NCBI RefSeq assembly: GCF_000152845.1
Contig: NZ_CH902584.1
Location: 1,454,933-1,518,932, forward strand
DNA length: 64,000 bases
Direction of reading: 5' to 3'
Origin: Roseovarius sp. 217
GTDB taxonomy: Bacteria > Pseudomonadota > Alphaproteobacteria > Rhodobacterales > Rhodobacteraceae
In this document: positions 25,352 through 33,800 of the stretch, piece by piece
How positions within the stretch are numbered: position 1 is the stretch's first letter
How the letters are laid out: each line of letters opens with the position of its first letter
The notes under the pieces: generated by a model
Seen by the model: the letters and a program-made list of their open reading frames with translations, nothing else
The model's database searches: none
Told to the model about the DNA's origin: nothing
Program-made: the position numbers and the translations under genes

Positions 25352-26416
25352 ATGGACAGACGCAAGTTTCTGGCGGCCACTGCCGCCGCCCCTCTGGCCG
25401 CACCGAGCATTGCGCGGGCACAGACGAGTTTCGCATGGAAAATGACCAACGCCTATGGTCCCGGTTCCCCCTTTTATGTCGAGGGTCCGGGCAGCCCCAA
25501 GGATTTCTGCGACAAGGTTGCCGCCATGTCTGATGGTCGCCTCACCATTCAGCATTTCGCTGCGGGTGAGTTGATCCCGGCGCTCGAAGGCTTTGACGCC
25601 GTGCGCGGTGGCGCGGTCGAAATGAACGCCGCAAACGCCTATTTCTGGGCCGGAAAACTGCCTGCGGCGCAGTATTTCACGACTGTGCCCTTTGGCATGA
25701 ACTTTCAGGGCATGACGGCGTGGCTCTATCATGGCGGCGGCATGGCGCTCTGGGACGAACTCTACGAGCCGCTTGGCCTCAAGGCGCTGCCGATGGGCAA
25801 TACCGGCGTGCAGATGACCGGCTGGTTCCGTGAACCGATCGAGAGCGTCGCCGATTTCAAAGACCTCAAGATGCGCATCCCCGGCCTTGCCGGCAAAGTC
25901 TATGCCGCGCTGGGTGTCGATGTGAAACTGCTGCCGGGCGGCGAGATTTTCCCGGCGCTGGAACGCGGCGTGATTGATGCGGCGGAATTTGTCGGACCCT
26001 ATCAGGATCGTCGCCTCGGATTGCACAACGCGGCCAAATATTACTACACGACCGGCTGGCACGAACCCTCCAACGTGACCGAACTCTTGATCAACAAGGC
26101 CGCGTGGGACACGCTGCCGGCCGATCTTCAGGCGATCGTGTCCACCGCCGCCATGGCCTGCAATCTCGAGAGCCACACATGGTGCGAGGCGAATAACGCC
26201 GCCGCCCTCAAGGATCTGGTCGAGAATGAGGGCGTGATCGCCAACACCTTGCCGCAGGACGTGGTGGACGAGCTGAAAGCCGTCACGCAGAAGGTGCTGG
26301 AGGAAGGCGCCGCCGCCGATCCGGCGACCAAAAAGGTGCATGACGCCTTTATGGCGTTCAAGGCAGAGCATGACAGCTGGGCCTCGGTGTCCGAAAAGCC
26401 GCTCTACGCCTTGTGA
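25352..26416 (+). CDS. TakP-like TRAP transporter substrate-binding protein
   Basis: 354 residues from the ATG at 25352 (AGGA about 6 nt upstream; an ATG at 25334 is in frame). MDRRKFLAATAAAPLAAPSIARAQ is a Tat-type signal. The mature part follows the 2-oxoacid receptor TakP of Rhodobacter: AWLYHGGGMALWDEL, MGNTGVQMTGWFR, LKMRIPGLAGKV and EFVGPYQDRRLGLHNAAKYYY, where TakP as I recall has a Trp in the EWVGPY position. This suggests a small 2-oxo carboxylate ligand. First gene of an operon ending in an amide hydrolase. Confidence 0.9.
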   Translation: MDRRKFLAATAAAPLAAPSIARAQTSFAWKMTNAYGPGSPFYVEGPGSPKDFCDKVAAMSDGRLTIQHFAAGELIPALEGFDAVRGGAVEMNAANAYFWAGKLPAAQYFTTVPFGMNFQGMTAWLYHGGGMALWDELYEPLGLKALPMGNTGVQMTGWFREPIESVADFKDLKMRIPGLAGKVYAALGVDVKLLPGGEIFPALERGVIDAAEFVGPYQDRRLGLHNAAKYYYTTGWHEPSNVTELLINKAAWDTLPADLQAIVSTAAMACNLESHTWCEANNAAALKDLVENEGVIANTLPQDVVDELKAVTQKVLEEGAAADPATKKVHDAFMAFKAEHDSWASVSEKPLYAL

Positions 26417-26940
26417 TGCAGGCCGGGATCAAACGCGTTACGGACGGGGCCTCTGGCCTCGTCCGTGTGACCGGACATGTCGCGGCATGGAGCGCGCTGG
26501 CACTGGTGCTCGTTGTCGCGTTCAATGTGTTGGCGCGCTACCTCTTTTCCTACGGCACCGTCGCCTTGCAAGAGGCCGAGTGGCACATCATGGCCGTGAG
26601 CGCGCTCTTTGGCATGTCTTACGGTCTCAATCAGGGGGGCGAGGTTCGGGTCGATATCTTCTACGGCACGATGCGCCCCAGGACGCAGGCGCTGGTTGAT
26701 TTCGTCTCTAACATCGCCCTTATTGCCCTCGCGCTCATCATTGCCTGGCTTTGCATCGCCTACGTACAATCGAGCTATGCGATCAACGAAGGCTCGCCCG
26801 ACCCCGGCGGTCTCGGATATCGCTACCTGCTCAAGGCGACCATGCCCTTGGCCTTCGTGCTCTTGGCGGTGCAGGCAGTGGCGATGACCGGACATGCCGC
26901 GCTCAAACTGATGACACGTCCTCCAGCAAGACAGGAATAG
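26416..26940 (+). CDS. TRAP transporter small permease (DctQ), second system
   Basis: 174 residues, four membrane helices; the ATG at 26416 shares its A with the receptor's TGA. Family features include NVLARYLFSYGTVALQEAEWH and the amphipathic GGEVRVDIFYG segment. It works with the large permease that starts 9 bp downstream. Confidence 0.88.
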   Translation: MQAGIKRVTDGASGLVRVTGHVAAWSALALVLVVAFNVLARYLFSYGTVALQEAEWHIMAVSALFGMSYGLNQGGEVRVDIFYGTMRPRTQALVDFVSNIALIALALIIAWLCIAYVQSSYAINEGSPDPGGLGYRYLLKATMPLAFVLLAVQAVAMTGHAALKLMTRPPARQE

Positions 26941-26949
26941 GCAAGTCCA

Positions 26950-28275
26950 ATGCCCTATACAGAAATTCTCGCGCTGTGCATGATCGGCGCATTCTTCATC
27001 CTGTTGCTCATTGGCATGCCGGTAGCGATTTGCCTTGGCGTGACAGGGTTTGTGTTTGGCTACATGGGCTTTGGCTCCATGCTCTTCACGCTGATGCCCG
27101 CGCGGATATTCGGGGTGATCACCAATTACACGCTTCTGGCGCTGCCCCTCTTCATCTTCATGGGGATCATGCTCGAAAAATCCCGAATAGCCGAAGACCT
27201 GCTGGAGGTGATCGGCTTTGCCATGGGCGGCTTGCGCGGGGGAATGGCGTTGGCGATCATTCTCGTTGGCGTGCTGATGGGGGCGGCCTCTGGTGTGGTC
27301 GGTGCGACCGTGGTCACGATGGGGCTGATCGCACTCGGCCCGGTGATCAAGCGGGGCTACAGCGCCAGCGTGGCGGCAGGTGTCATCTGTGCCTCGGGCA
27401 CGCTTGGGCAGATCATTCCGCCCAGTCTGGTTCTGATCCTGCTTGCCGATATCATGGGGCAATCCGTGGGTACGCTCTTTGCGGCGGCGCTCTTGCCGGG
27501 GCTGATGCTGGCGGGACTGTTTGTGGGCTATGTTCTCATCCTCGGGTTTCTTTCGCCCAAGACCCTGCCCGCCATCCCACTCGAGGAGCGCGCCGCGATG
27601 CTGCGTGGCGAACTTGCAGGCAAACTGCTCAAGGTCGTCTTTCCGCCCATTGCCCTGATCGTGCTGGTCTTGGGCTCGATCATCGGCGGCGTTGCTGCCC
27701 CGACCGAGGCCGCATCCATGGGCGCGTTCGGCTCTATCGTTCTCGCGGCGCTGGCAGGACGGCTCAATCTCTCGATCCTGCGCGACGCGATGCGCGCGGC
27801 GTTTGTCACCTCAGCCATGGTGTTCCTGATCCTGATCTTCGCCCAGCCATTCGGGTTGGCCTTTCGCGGCCTTGGGGGCGAACATCTGGTGCAATCAGCG
27901 TTTTCCAGCGTTCCGGGGGGGCTGGACGGTCAGATCTTTTTCCTGATGCTCTTGCTCTTCGTGCTGGGTTTCTTTCTGGAATGGATCGAGATTTCCTACA
28001 TCGCTTTGCCGCTCTTTTTGCCGATTTTCATGCAATCGGGCGCGGATCTGACATGGATTGCCATTCTGGTGGCGATGAACCTGCAAACCTCGTTTCTCAC
28101 GCCACCCTTCGGCTGGGCGCTGTTCTTTCTCAAGGGCGTCGCCCCGCCTGAGGTCACGACGTCGGACATCTACAAAGGCGTTCTGCCCTTCATCGGCCTC
28201 CAGCTTGTCGCGTTGAGCCTTGTCTATTTTTCACCGGGGCTGGCCACATGGCTGCCCCAAGCGATCGGATGGTGA
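26950..28275 (+). CDS. TRAP transporter large permease (DctM), second system
   Basis: 441 residues, about 12 helices. DctM hallmarks: LPLFIFMGIMLEKS, GVIGATVVTMG-like segment near residue 115, CASGTLGQIIPPSLVLILLAD and APTEAASMGAFGS. It carries the substrate with Na+. Followed after 3 bp by the hydrolase gene, so the four genes form one transcript. Confidence 0.92.
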   Translation: MPYTEILALCMIGAFFILLLIGMPVAICLGVTGFVFGYMGFGSMLFTLMPARIFGVITNYTLLALPLFIFMGIMLEKSRIAEDLLEVIGFAMGGLRGGMALAIILVGVLMGAASGVVGATVVTMGLIALGPVIKRGYSASVAAGVICASGTLGQIIPPSLVLILLADIMGQSVGTLFAAALLPGLMLAGLFVGYVLILGFLSPKTLPAIPLEERAAMLRGELAGKLLKVVFPPIALIVLVLGSIIGGVAAPTEAASMGAFGSIVLAALAGRLNLSILRDAMRAAFVTSAMVFLILIFAQPFGLAFRGLGGEHLVQSAFSSVPGGLDGQIFFLMLLLFVLGFFLEWIEISYIALPLFLPIFMQSGADLTWIAILVAMNLQTSFLTPPFGWALFFLKGVAPPEVTTSDIYKGVLPFIGLQLVALSLVYFSPGLATWLPQAIGW

Positions 28276-28278
28276 CTC

Positions 28279-29859
28279 ATGCTCCATGCTGCCTTGGGAT
28301 ATAACGGCGCGGTGTCCGCACCCCACCGCGCCGCCGCTCTGGCGGGGCGCGATGTGCTGCGCGACGGTGGCACGGCGATAGAGGCGATGGTTGCCGCTGC
28401 TGCCACGATTGCCGTGGTCTATCCGCATATGAACGGCATCGGCGGAGATGGGTTCTGGCTGATCAAGCAACCGGGCAAGACGCCCGTCGGCATCTTTGCG
28501 GGCGGACAGGCGGCGGCGCTGGCGACACCCGAGTGGTATGCGGCGCGCGGGCATGATCGTGCGATCCCTACGCGGGGCGGTTTGGCTGCGCTGACCGTTC
28601 CCGGCACAATCGGTGGCTGGCAAGCTGCGCTTGGGGTGCAGGAGACAAGGCTGCCGCTCTCTCGCCTTTTGGCCCCGGCGATTGCCTATGCCGAACACGG
28701 TATCGCCGTGACTGGTAATCAATCCCGCACCACGGCTGAAAAACTGGACGGGCTGCGCGACGTTCCGGGCTTTGCCGAGACCTTTCTGATCGGTGGCAAG
28801 GTGCCGGAGGCGGGCGCGCATCTTCGTCAATCGGCCCTCGCCCGTACCCTGCGCCACCTGTCAGACGAGGGCCTGCGCGCCTACTATGACGGTCCGCTGG
28901 CCCGCACCCATGCCGCCTATCTCGAGGCCAACGGCAGCCCGCTGCGCGCCGAAGATTTCAGCGCCTATACCGCAGAGCAGGTGACGCCACTGAGTTTGGA
29001 GACATCGCAAGGGCGGCTCTACAACATGATACCGCCCACGCAGGGGATCTCATCCCTGATGATCCTTGGCCTATTTGACCGTCTGCTCGTGACGACGGGT
29101 GAAGGCTTTGATCACATCCATGGGCTGATCGAATCCACAAAACAGGCGTTCATCCGGCGCAATGCCGAACTGGGTGACCACACCCATATGGCGACACCGG
29201 CGCAGGATTGGCTGATGGATGCGGCGCTGGACGTGCTGGCGGCGCGGATTGACAAAACCAAGGCACTGCCCTGGCCTTATGAGCCCAAAGACGGCGACAC
29301 GATCTGGATGGGGGCCTGCGACGCCGACGGCACCGTGGTCAGCTTTATCCAATCGGTCTTTTGGGAATTCGGCTCGGGGCTCACATGCCCGGACACAGGC
29401 GTCTTCTTTCAGAACCGTGGCGCGGGATTTGCGCTGGCTCCGGGGCCGAACCAGCTCGCTCCTGGCAAGCGCCCGTTCCACACGCTTAATCCCGCCATGG
29501 CCGAATTGCACGACGGGCGGGTCATGGCCTATGGCACGATGGGCGGCGAAGGCCAGCCCCAGACGCAATCCGCCGTCTTCACGCGCTATGTCCAGTTTGG
29601 CATGGACCTGCAAGCGGCCGTGACCGCGCCCCGTTGGCTCTTGGGCAAGACATGGGGGCAAGACACCACATCTCTGAAACTCGAGGATCGTTTCAACCCG
29701 GATCTGGTTGCGACACTGCAACGGGCCGGGCATGAGGTCGAGCTGATCGCACCCTATTCTGATCTTGCCGGCCATGCCGGAGCGGTGGTGCGCCATGCCT
29801 CGGGATTGATCGAGGCCGCAGCCGACCCACGCTCGGACGGGGCCGCCATTACCGAGTGA
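28279..29859 (+). CDS. Gamma-glutamyltranspeptidase-family Ntn-hydrolase, oxamate amidohydrolase (HpxW)-like
   Basis: 526 residues with no signal peptide, so cytoplasmic, unlike classical periplasmic GGT. The self-cleaving/nucleophilic Thr is probably in KDGDTIWMGACDADG (about 343); the downstream SFIQSVFWEFGSGL, NRGAGF, KRPFHTLNP and YGTMGGEGQPQTQ blocks, and the ending SDLAGHAGAVV...DPRSDGA, resemble HpxW-type oxamate amidohydrolases more than true GGT. It is translationally packed behind a TakP-like TRAP importer. The likely job is hydrolysis of an imported amide such as oxamate to oxalate and ammonia; gamma-glutamyl substrates remain possible. Confidence 0.78.
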   Translation: MLHAALGYNGAVSAPHRAAALAGRDVLRDGGTAIEAMVAAAATIAVVYPHMNGIGGDGFWLIKQPGKTPVGIFAGGQAAALATPEWYAARGHDRAIPTRGGLAALTVPGTIGGWQAALGVQETRLPLSRLLAPAIAYAEHGIAVTGNQSRTTAEKLDGLRDVPGFAETFLIGGKVPEAGAHLRQSALARTLRHLSDEGLRAYYDGPLARTHAAYLEANGSPLRAEDFSAYTAEQVTPLSLETSQGRLYNMIPPTQGISSLMILGLFDRLLVTTGEGFDHIHGLIESTKQAFIRRNAELGDHTHMATPAQDWLMDAALDVLAARIDKTKALPWPYEPKDGDTIWMGACDADGTVVSFIQSVFWEFGSGLTCPDTGVFFQNRGAGFALAPGPNQLAPGKRPFHTLNPAMAELHDGRVMAYGTMGGEGQPQTQSAVFTRYVQFGMDLQAAVTAPRWLLGKTWGQDTTSLKLEDRFNPDLVATLQRAGHEVELIAPYSDLAGHAGAVVRHASGLIEAAADPRSDGAAITE

Positions 29860-29882
29860 GTCACTCTTGGGTGTGTCGCGTG

Positions 29883-29907
29883 CGGCACCGCCTGAGCGGC
29901 GATGCCG
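29883..29907. terminator. Candidate terminator hairpin between convergent genes
   Basis: CGGCA-CCGC (29883-29891), CTGA loop, GCGG (29896-29899), 3-nt bulge, TGCCG (29903-29907). It lies between the hydrolase stop and the stop of the small basic protein, which converge. No T-run, so the assignment is weak. Confidence 0.35.
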
Positions 29908-29913
29908 GTCGTG

Positions 29914-30045
29914 CTACTTGACCGATTTGCCGGCTATCACGGTGGCGTTCTTGCCATTGTTGGAATTCGCGGTGGCGAGAACCTTAGGCTTTTCCTTCTT
30001 GGGTTTCTTTGCCTCGCGGTTGCTCTGGCTCTTTCCTTTGGACAT
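29914..30045 (-). CDS. Small highly basic protein, 43 residues
   Basis: Starts MSKGKSQSNREAKKPKKEK and ends GKNATVIAGKSVK. AGGAGA lies about 7 nt before the ATG. About one third of the first 22 residues are Lys or Arg; no hydrophobic segment. I recall very similar small Lys-rich proteins, often just called hypothetical, across proteobacteria, which supports a real gene; a nucleic-acid-binding role is a guess from charge alone. Confidence 0.65.
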   Translation of the reverse strand: MSKGKSQSNREAKKPKKEKPKVLATANSNNGKNATVIAGKSVK

Positions 30046-30439
30046 GGGATCGTCTCCTGAATGATCCCGGTCGGGCAATGTGCCGGGCCGGGTCGTGCTC
30101 AGGGGATCAGGGGGCCTGACAGGGTCAGGGCGATGAGCCCTCGGGCGCAGCAGGCACGGCGCGATGCCGGTGCTGTACGCAGCAAGATATGCAGGATCAT
30201 GCGCGGCGGCAAGGGGCGGCCGCGATAGGCCAACCTTGTTCCCAGACGCAAACCCCGCCCCAAACCCGATGATATCTGTGGTCTAGCGGCGCTTCAGAAC
30301 TGCGTCGATTGTTCAACGCAGTTGCATACCAGAATTTAAAAAATAGTTGATTGCCTTATAGTCTCGCGCAAAAATGGCTCCTGCTGTGTGGGATAACCAA
30401 TTCCCAAGTACCCCGAACTTTAATTCAAGGACGTATTCC
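30046..30439. other. Gene-free stretch before the orphan coiled-coil gene
   Basis: 394 bp without a credible gene. The first part (to about 30290) is G/C-rich and has several short repeats of GGGTCAGG/GGGATCAGG type. From about 30325 it becomes A/T-rich (AATTTAAAAAATAG), a likely promoter zone for the gene at 30440; TATAGT at 30357-30362 could be a -10 but no good -35 is seen. Confidence 0.4.
30298..30323. repeat. Perfect 8-bp inverted repeat at the base-composition change
   Basis: AACTGCGT (30298-30305), 10-nt loop, ACGCAGTT (30316-30323), followed by A/T-rich DNA. It could be a terminator, an operator or an island-edge structure. It shows no similarity to the 3' end of the tRNA-Thr at 33681, so it is not an obvious attachment-site copy. 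Confidence 0.4.
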
Positions 30440-33280
30440 ATGCCGCTTACAGGTGAACAAAGTAATTTCGTAACAAAATACATCTCCAAACGGACGGCGA
30501 TGAAGACCATACGCGCGGCCCGCGACACGCTTGGCGACATTCCCGTTGGCGCGGCAACGGCCAAGGCGGGACTTGAAGAAAAGCTTGCCGATACGGGCCG
30601 GGTCTTGGACACTCGTTTGCCTCTGGATGATCGGGCAAGTGCCAGCGAGGACCGCCGCGAAAAGCACTTGCAGGATATCTTGTTGCGGGACGAGGACGGG
30701 CTGAACGCCAACCAGATCGTGCTGAAGCTCGCTCCAGTCACCGAGCAAGAATACAAGGACGCCCGCCGCGAGCCAACGGATGCAACGGACGCACTGGTCG
30801 TCGATGCGGCCAAGGCCAAGCTGGAAAAACAGCGGGCCATGCAACGGTATGTCGCTGATGAAATCATCGCCAAACGCGAGGCCGAAGAAACCACGAACGG
30901 GCACAGCAAGCGCATGGCCACAAACATTGCCATTGCCGATATGGCGAGCCGGGTAAATCAGGGGTCGCTTGCCCACCATGCGTCCCGCCATGGCCCAGCC
31001 ACGACGATTGAGCAACACATCACCCGTATCGCCACCGGGTTTGCGCCCGATGATCCATTGCCATCGACGCTTCTCCCCACAGATGTGGTCCCCATCACAA
31101 CCCGCAGCGACACCGCTGGCGGCGTGACCGGAGATCCGGTCAATGCAAATGTTCCCAAAGTGGGGGTGGCGGGGCCGCATTATGCGACCGGAGCCAGCCG
31201 AACCGGCTCGGGCGAAGCGGCGCTTTACATGATCGAGGACGCGCTGGCCCAGATACATGAAAGCAGCATGTACAATCAGGCGAACAGTGGTGACACGTTT
31301 GTGGTCAAAACCCTCGCGCGAACGGGTGATGTTTCTGTGGGTGAAGCTGCCATGCTGGAAAAGAATTCTGGCGGGCAGACACTCAGCGCGCCTGTGTCCG
31401 GGGCACAGACGGCCCTGTCCAGCAGAAACGCCTTCCATAACACGCTGAACACCGGGACCGCGACAGCAAAGAACGCCGAGATCAAGGTCCGCGCCGAGGC
31501 AATCCTGATCCAGCGCGATATCAAACAGTCCCGGATCATCATCGAAACCTTGCCTGACGGGTCGTTTCGGACGATCACAGCCTTCCCAGACGCCAACGTA
31601 ACTGCGGAGTCATTTGAAAAAAATAACGCCGCGGAAAATCTCGCCACCCAGCGCGCGACAGCTCAGGCTGACGCCCTGAATGCGGCACAAACGGCTGCGA
31701 CAGATGCACGTGCGGCCTCGGACGCGGCTATTCTGAACCGGAGCGGTGAACTGGCCACCAAACAGGCCGAGTATGACGCAGCTAAGGATGAAATTCATCA
31801 ACTTGCGACACAAGATCCCGGCGGTCTGCAGCTTCTTGCCTTGGCGGTTGCGACGCGGACCTTGGCTGCGGAAGAGGCAGAACTGAAAAGCATTACGGAC
31901 TCGATTGTCAGCGTTGAAACGCATCGCGCTGCTGCCGACACGGCCATGACGGACACCACTGCCTTGCTTGCAGGTCTGGAAACAGACCTTGGAACCAAGA
32001 AACTTGCCTATGAGACAGCAGCAGATGATCCAACCAAACAATCCACTGCAGAGGCCTATCAGAAAGCCTTGGAAGCACTGGCACTGGCAGAAAACAAGAT
32101 CGCAACCCAAAAGAAGTTGAGAGACGTCTGCGACGAACATCTGGGGAAATTGCGGCCACAGGTCACCCCGCAAACGCAACGTCGCGATGAAGCCAAAGCC
32201 AAGTTCGATGCAGCCTTTGATGCTGCCCGGGATGAAACAGACGACCCCACAGCGAACAAGGCCGTTCAGGCCGAAAAGACTCGGGGCGAAAAAAGCGCAG
32301 CTTTTGCCGAGATTACGAAAGAGCTTAAAATCCTCGCGGACAAGGCATCGCTTGCGGAATCCCTTGTGCAGGAGGTCAAGGACCAGCAGGCGTTGTCAAC
32401 AACCCCGACCGATACCGAAGTCGCCAACGAGCGCACCGAGCGGAAAGACGCGCTGCGCACGGCGCTGGACAGCAGCCCCGATGCGCTTGACGCCGCCAAA
32501 GCGCAATGGTCCGCCGAGATTGATGGCGTTGAAGCGATGTTTGAAGACGATGCGGAGTTCCGTGCCGAAACCCTTGTCCGTCTGCAGTCCCGGCGCGACG
32601 CGGCCAATGACAAGCTGAACACCCTGCATAAGGATTTGCAAAAGCGCAAGGCGGAGGCCGCGAAAACGGACCCGTCAGACCAGTCTGCAGTGACCAAAGC
32701 CGCCGATGACATCGCTGCCCTTGAAACACAGTTGAATTCGGCCCGTGCCGCAAACGAAAAGCTGAAAAGCCAACTCAAAAGCGCCAGAGTGGACGATCAA
32801 AGACAGAAAAAATTGGACGATGCAAACATCGCATTGGCCCGCTCCGTGATGGAAGCGTCGGCTGCCGCGGTCGCCGCTGAAAAGGCAGAGGCCGAGGACA
32901 CATCCGACAAGGTGGCGCTCAGGGCAGCTGCGACAAAGGCGGCTGCGCAAGAAACTATGCGTCAGGCCGAGCGGGACCGCCTGGGCGCGCTGATTGATTT
33001 AAGGGACGCGAGAAACCGTGAACGGCTGGCGCGCCTTTCTGCTGCCAAAACAGAAAACACCCTGACGACCATGAGGTCAGAGGTGTCATCGGCCCCCACA
33101 CCCTTGTCTGACGATATGCAGAAACTGCGCGACAAAACCATTCCAAAATTCGAAGCGGTAAAGGTGACGGCAGAAAGTCTCGTGACGATTGCCGAAACCG
33201 CTAAAGGGGCCGCAGAACAGAAGTTCAATACGCTGCATTCGGGATTTGAAGCCGCCAGCCGAGCATTCAATGCGCTCTGA
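30440..33280 (+). CDS. Orphan 946-residue protein: globular N-terminal module plus long coiled coil
   Basis: Start at the ATG 30440, which has AAGGA 8 nt upstream (MPLTGEQSNFVTKYISKR); a start 22 codons earlier lacks one. No signal peptide and no membrane segment. Residues 1-170 are helical and charged. Residues about 176-386 look globular and begin HHASRHGPATTIEQHITRIATG, pass a 45-residue Thr/Gly/Pro-rich linker and GASRTGSGEAALYMIEDALA, and end SFRTITAFPD. Residues about 395-946 are almost wholly Ala/Lys/Glu/Asp-rich coiled coil. Codons are less GC-biased than in flanking genes. It stands alone between a tRNA with a broken integrase and core genes. I do not recognise the family; the 176-386 module resembles toxin nuclease domains only in outline. 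Confidence 0.8.
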   Translation: MPLTGEQSNFVTKYISKRTAMKTIRAARDTLGDIPVGAATAKAGLEEKLADTGRVLDTRLPLDDRASASEDRREKHLQDILLRDEDGLNANQIVLKLAPVTEQEYKDARREPTDATDALVVDAAKAKLEKQRAMQRYVADEIIAKREAEETTNGHSKRMATNIAIADMASRVNQGSLAHHASRHGPATTIEQHITRIATGFAPDDPLPSTLLPTDVVPITTRSDTAGGVTGDPVNANVPKVGVAGPHYATGASRTGSGEAALYMIEDALAQIHESSMYNQANSGDTFVVKTLARTGDVSVGEAAMLEKNSGGQTLSAPVSGAQTALSSRNAFHNTLNTGTATAKNAEIKVRAEAILIQRDIKQSRIIIETLPDGSFRTITAFPDANVTAESFEKNNAAENLATQRATAQADALNAAQTAATDARAASDAAILNRSGELATKQAEYDAAKDEIHQLATQDPGGLQLLALAVATRTLAAEEAELKSITDSIVSVETHRAAADTAMTDTTALLAGLETDLGTKKLAYETAADDPTKQSTAEAYQKALEALALAENKIATQKKLRDVCDEHLGKLRPQVTPQTQRRDEAKAKFDAAFDAARDETDDPTANKAVQAEKTRGEKSAAFAEITKELKILADKASLAESLVQEVKDQQALSTTPTDTEVANERTERKDALRTALDSSPDALDAAKAQWSAEIDGVEAMFEDDAEFRAETLVRLQSRRDAANDKLNTLHKDLQKRKAEAAKTDPSDQSAVTKAADDIAALETQLNSARAANEKLKSQLKSARVDDQRQKKLDDANIALARSVMEASAAAVAAEKAEAEDTSDKVALRAAATKAAAQETMRQAERDRLGALIDLRDARNRERLARLSAAKTENTLTTMRSEVSSAPTPLSDDMQKLRDKTIPKFEAVKVTAESLVTIAETAKGAAEQKFNTLHSGFEAASRAFNAL

Positions 33281-33431
33281 GGCGGAGCGTGTCGGGTTAA
33301 TTGTACGATCAGGCCCGAACCTTGTCATAGTCTCCGGCCATGTCGTTCAGACGATAGTCTTTTCGGAACTGCGCCGTATGGCAAGGTCCATGTGGAGGAC
33401 GTCGCGGAGCAGACGTAGGACCGCAAGGTGC

Positions 33432-33587
33432 TTAGGCGATCAGTGCCTCCGCCTCTGTATGGCCGAGTGTCTTTATGACGTGCGGCTTCTCGATTAGTCC
33501 CGCTAGGGCAACCGGCACCCGCCGCTTATAGACCTAGGGCCCATCCCTCGTGGGAACTTGGACGTGTTTCACCGCAAAACTCCGCAT
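33432..33587 (-). pseudogene. Remnant of a tyrosine-recombinase (integrase) N-terminus
   Basis: The minus frame from the ATG at 33587 reads MRSFAVKHVQVPTRDGP, stop (TAG), VYKRRVPVALAGLIEKPHV, then IKTLGHTEAEALIA and a TAA at 33432-33434. A YxRRVP..L...I.K..V.K.LGT..EAE pattern is the usual opening of phage-type integrases with the DUF6538-like N-terminal domain. Two in-frame stops and no catalytic domain: a dead fragment. It lies about 95 bp from the 3' end of tRNA-Thr, the normal place for an integrase gene. The rest of the 33281-33680 gap shows nothing I can identify. Confidence 0.6.
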
Positions 33588-33680
33588 ATGCTAACCCCGT
33601 TGTGTATACGGGCGTGCATAACACAGGCGCAATGGAACAGGATAAACGCCAATAAAATCAGTTTGTTATGGCGATATTTC

Positions 33681-33756
33681 TGGTGCCGCTGAAGGGACTC
33701 GAACCCCCGACCCCATCATTACGAATGACGTGCTCTACCAGCTGAGCTACAGCGGC
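33681..33756 (-). tRNA. tRNA-Thr (anticodon CGT)
   Basis: On the minus strand a full cloverleaf folds: acceptor GCCGCTG (33756-33750) pairs with CAGCGGC, D-arm GCTC...GAGC, anticodon stem CGTCA/TGATG with loop TTCGTAA (anticodon CGT, reads ACG), T-arm GGGGG TTCGAGT CCCTT with one mismatch-tolerant pair, discriminator A at 33684 and encoded CCA at 33683-33681. 76 nt including CCA. Confidence 0.95.
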
Positions 33757-33800
33757 CCCGGTGGCGGCGCTATAGCATCGCGTATGGCAGGGGAAAAGCC

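Noticed and set aside
28279..29859. Classical periplasmic gamma-glutamyltranspeptidase
   Set aside because: There is no signal peptide, and the blocks after the nucleophile (SVFWEFGSGL, YGTMGGEGQPQTQ) fit the HpxW-like cytoplasmic subfamily better.
30298..30323. attL copy of the tRNA-Thr 3' end marking the island's left edge
   Set aside because: The inverted repeat here shares no more than a few bases with the tRNA 3' end, and no longer direct repeat of 33681-33720 was found in 30.0-30.4 kb.
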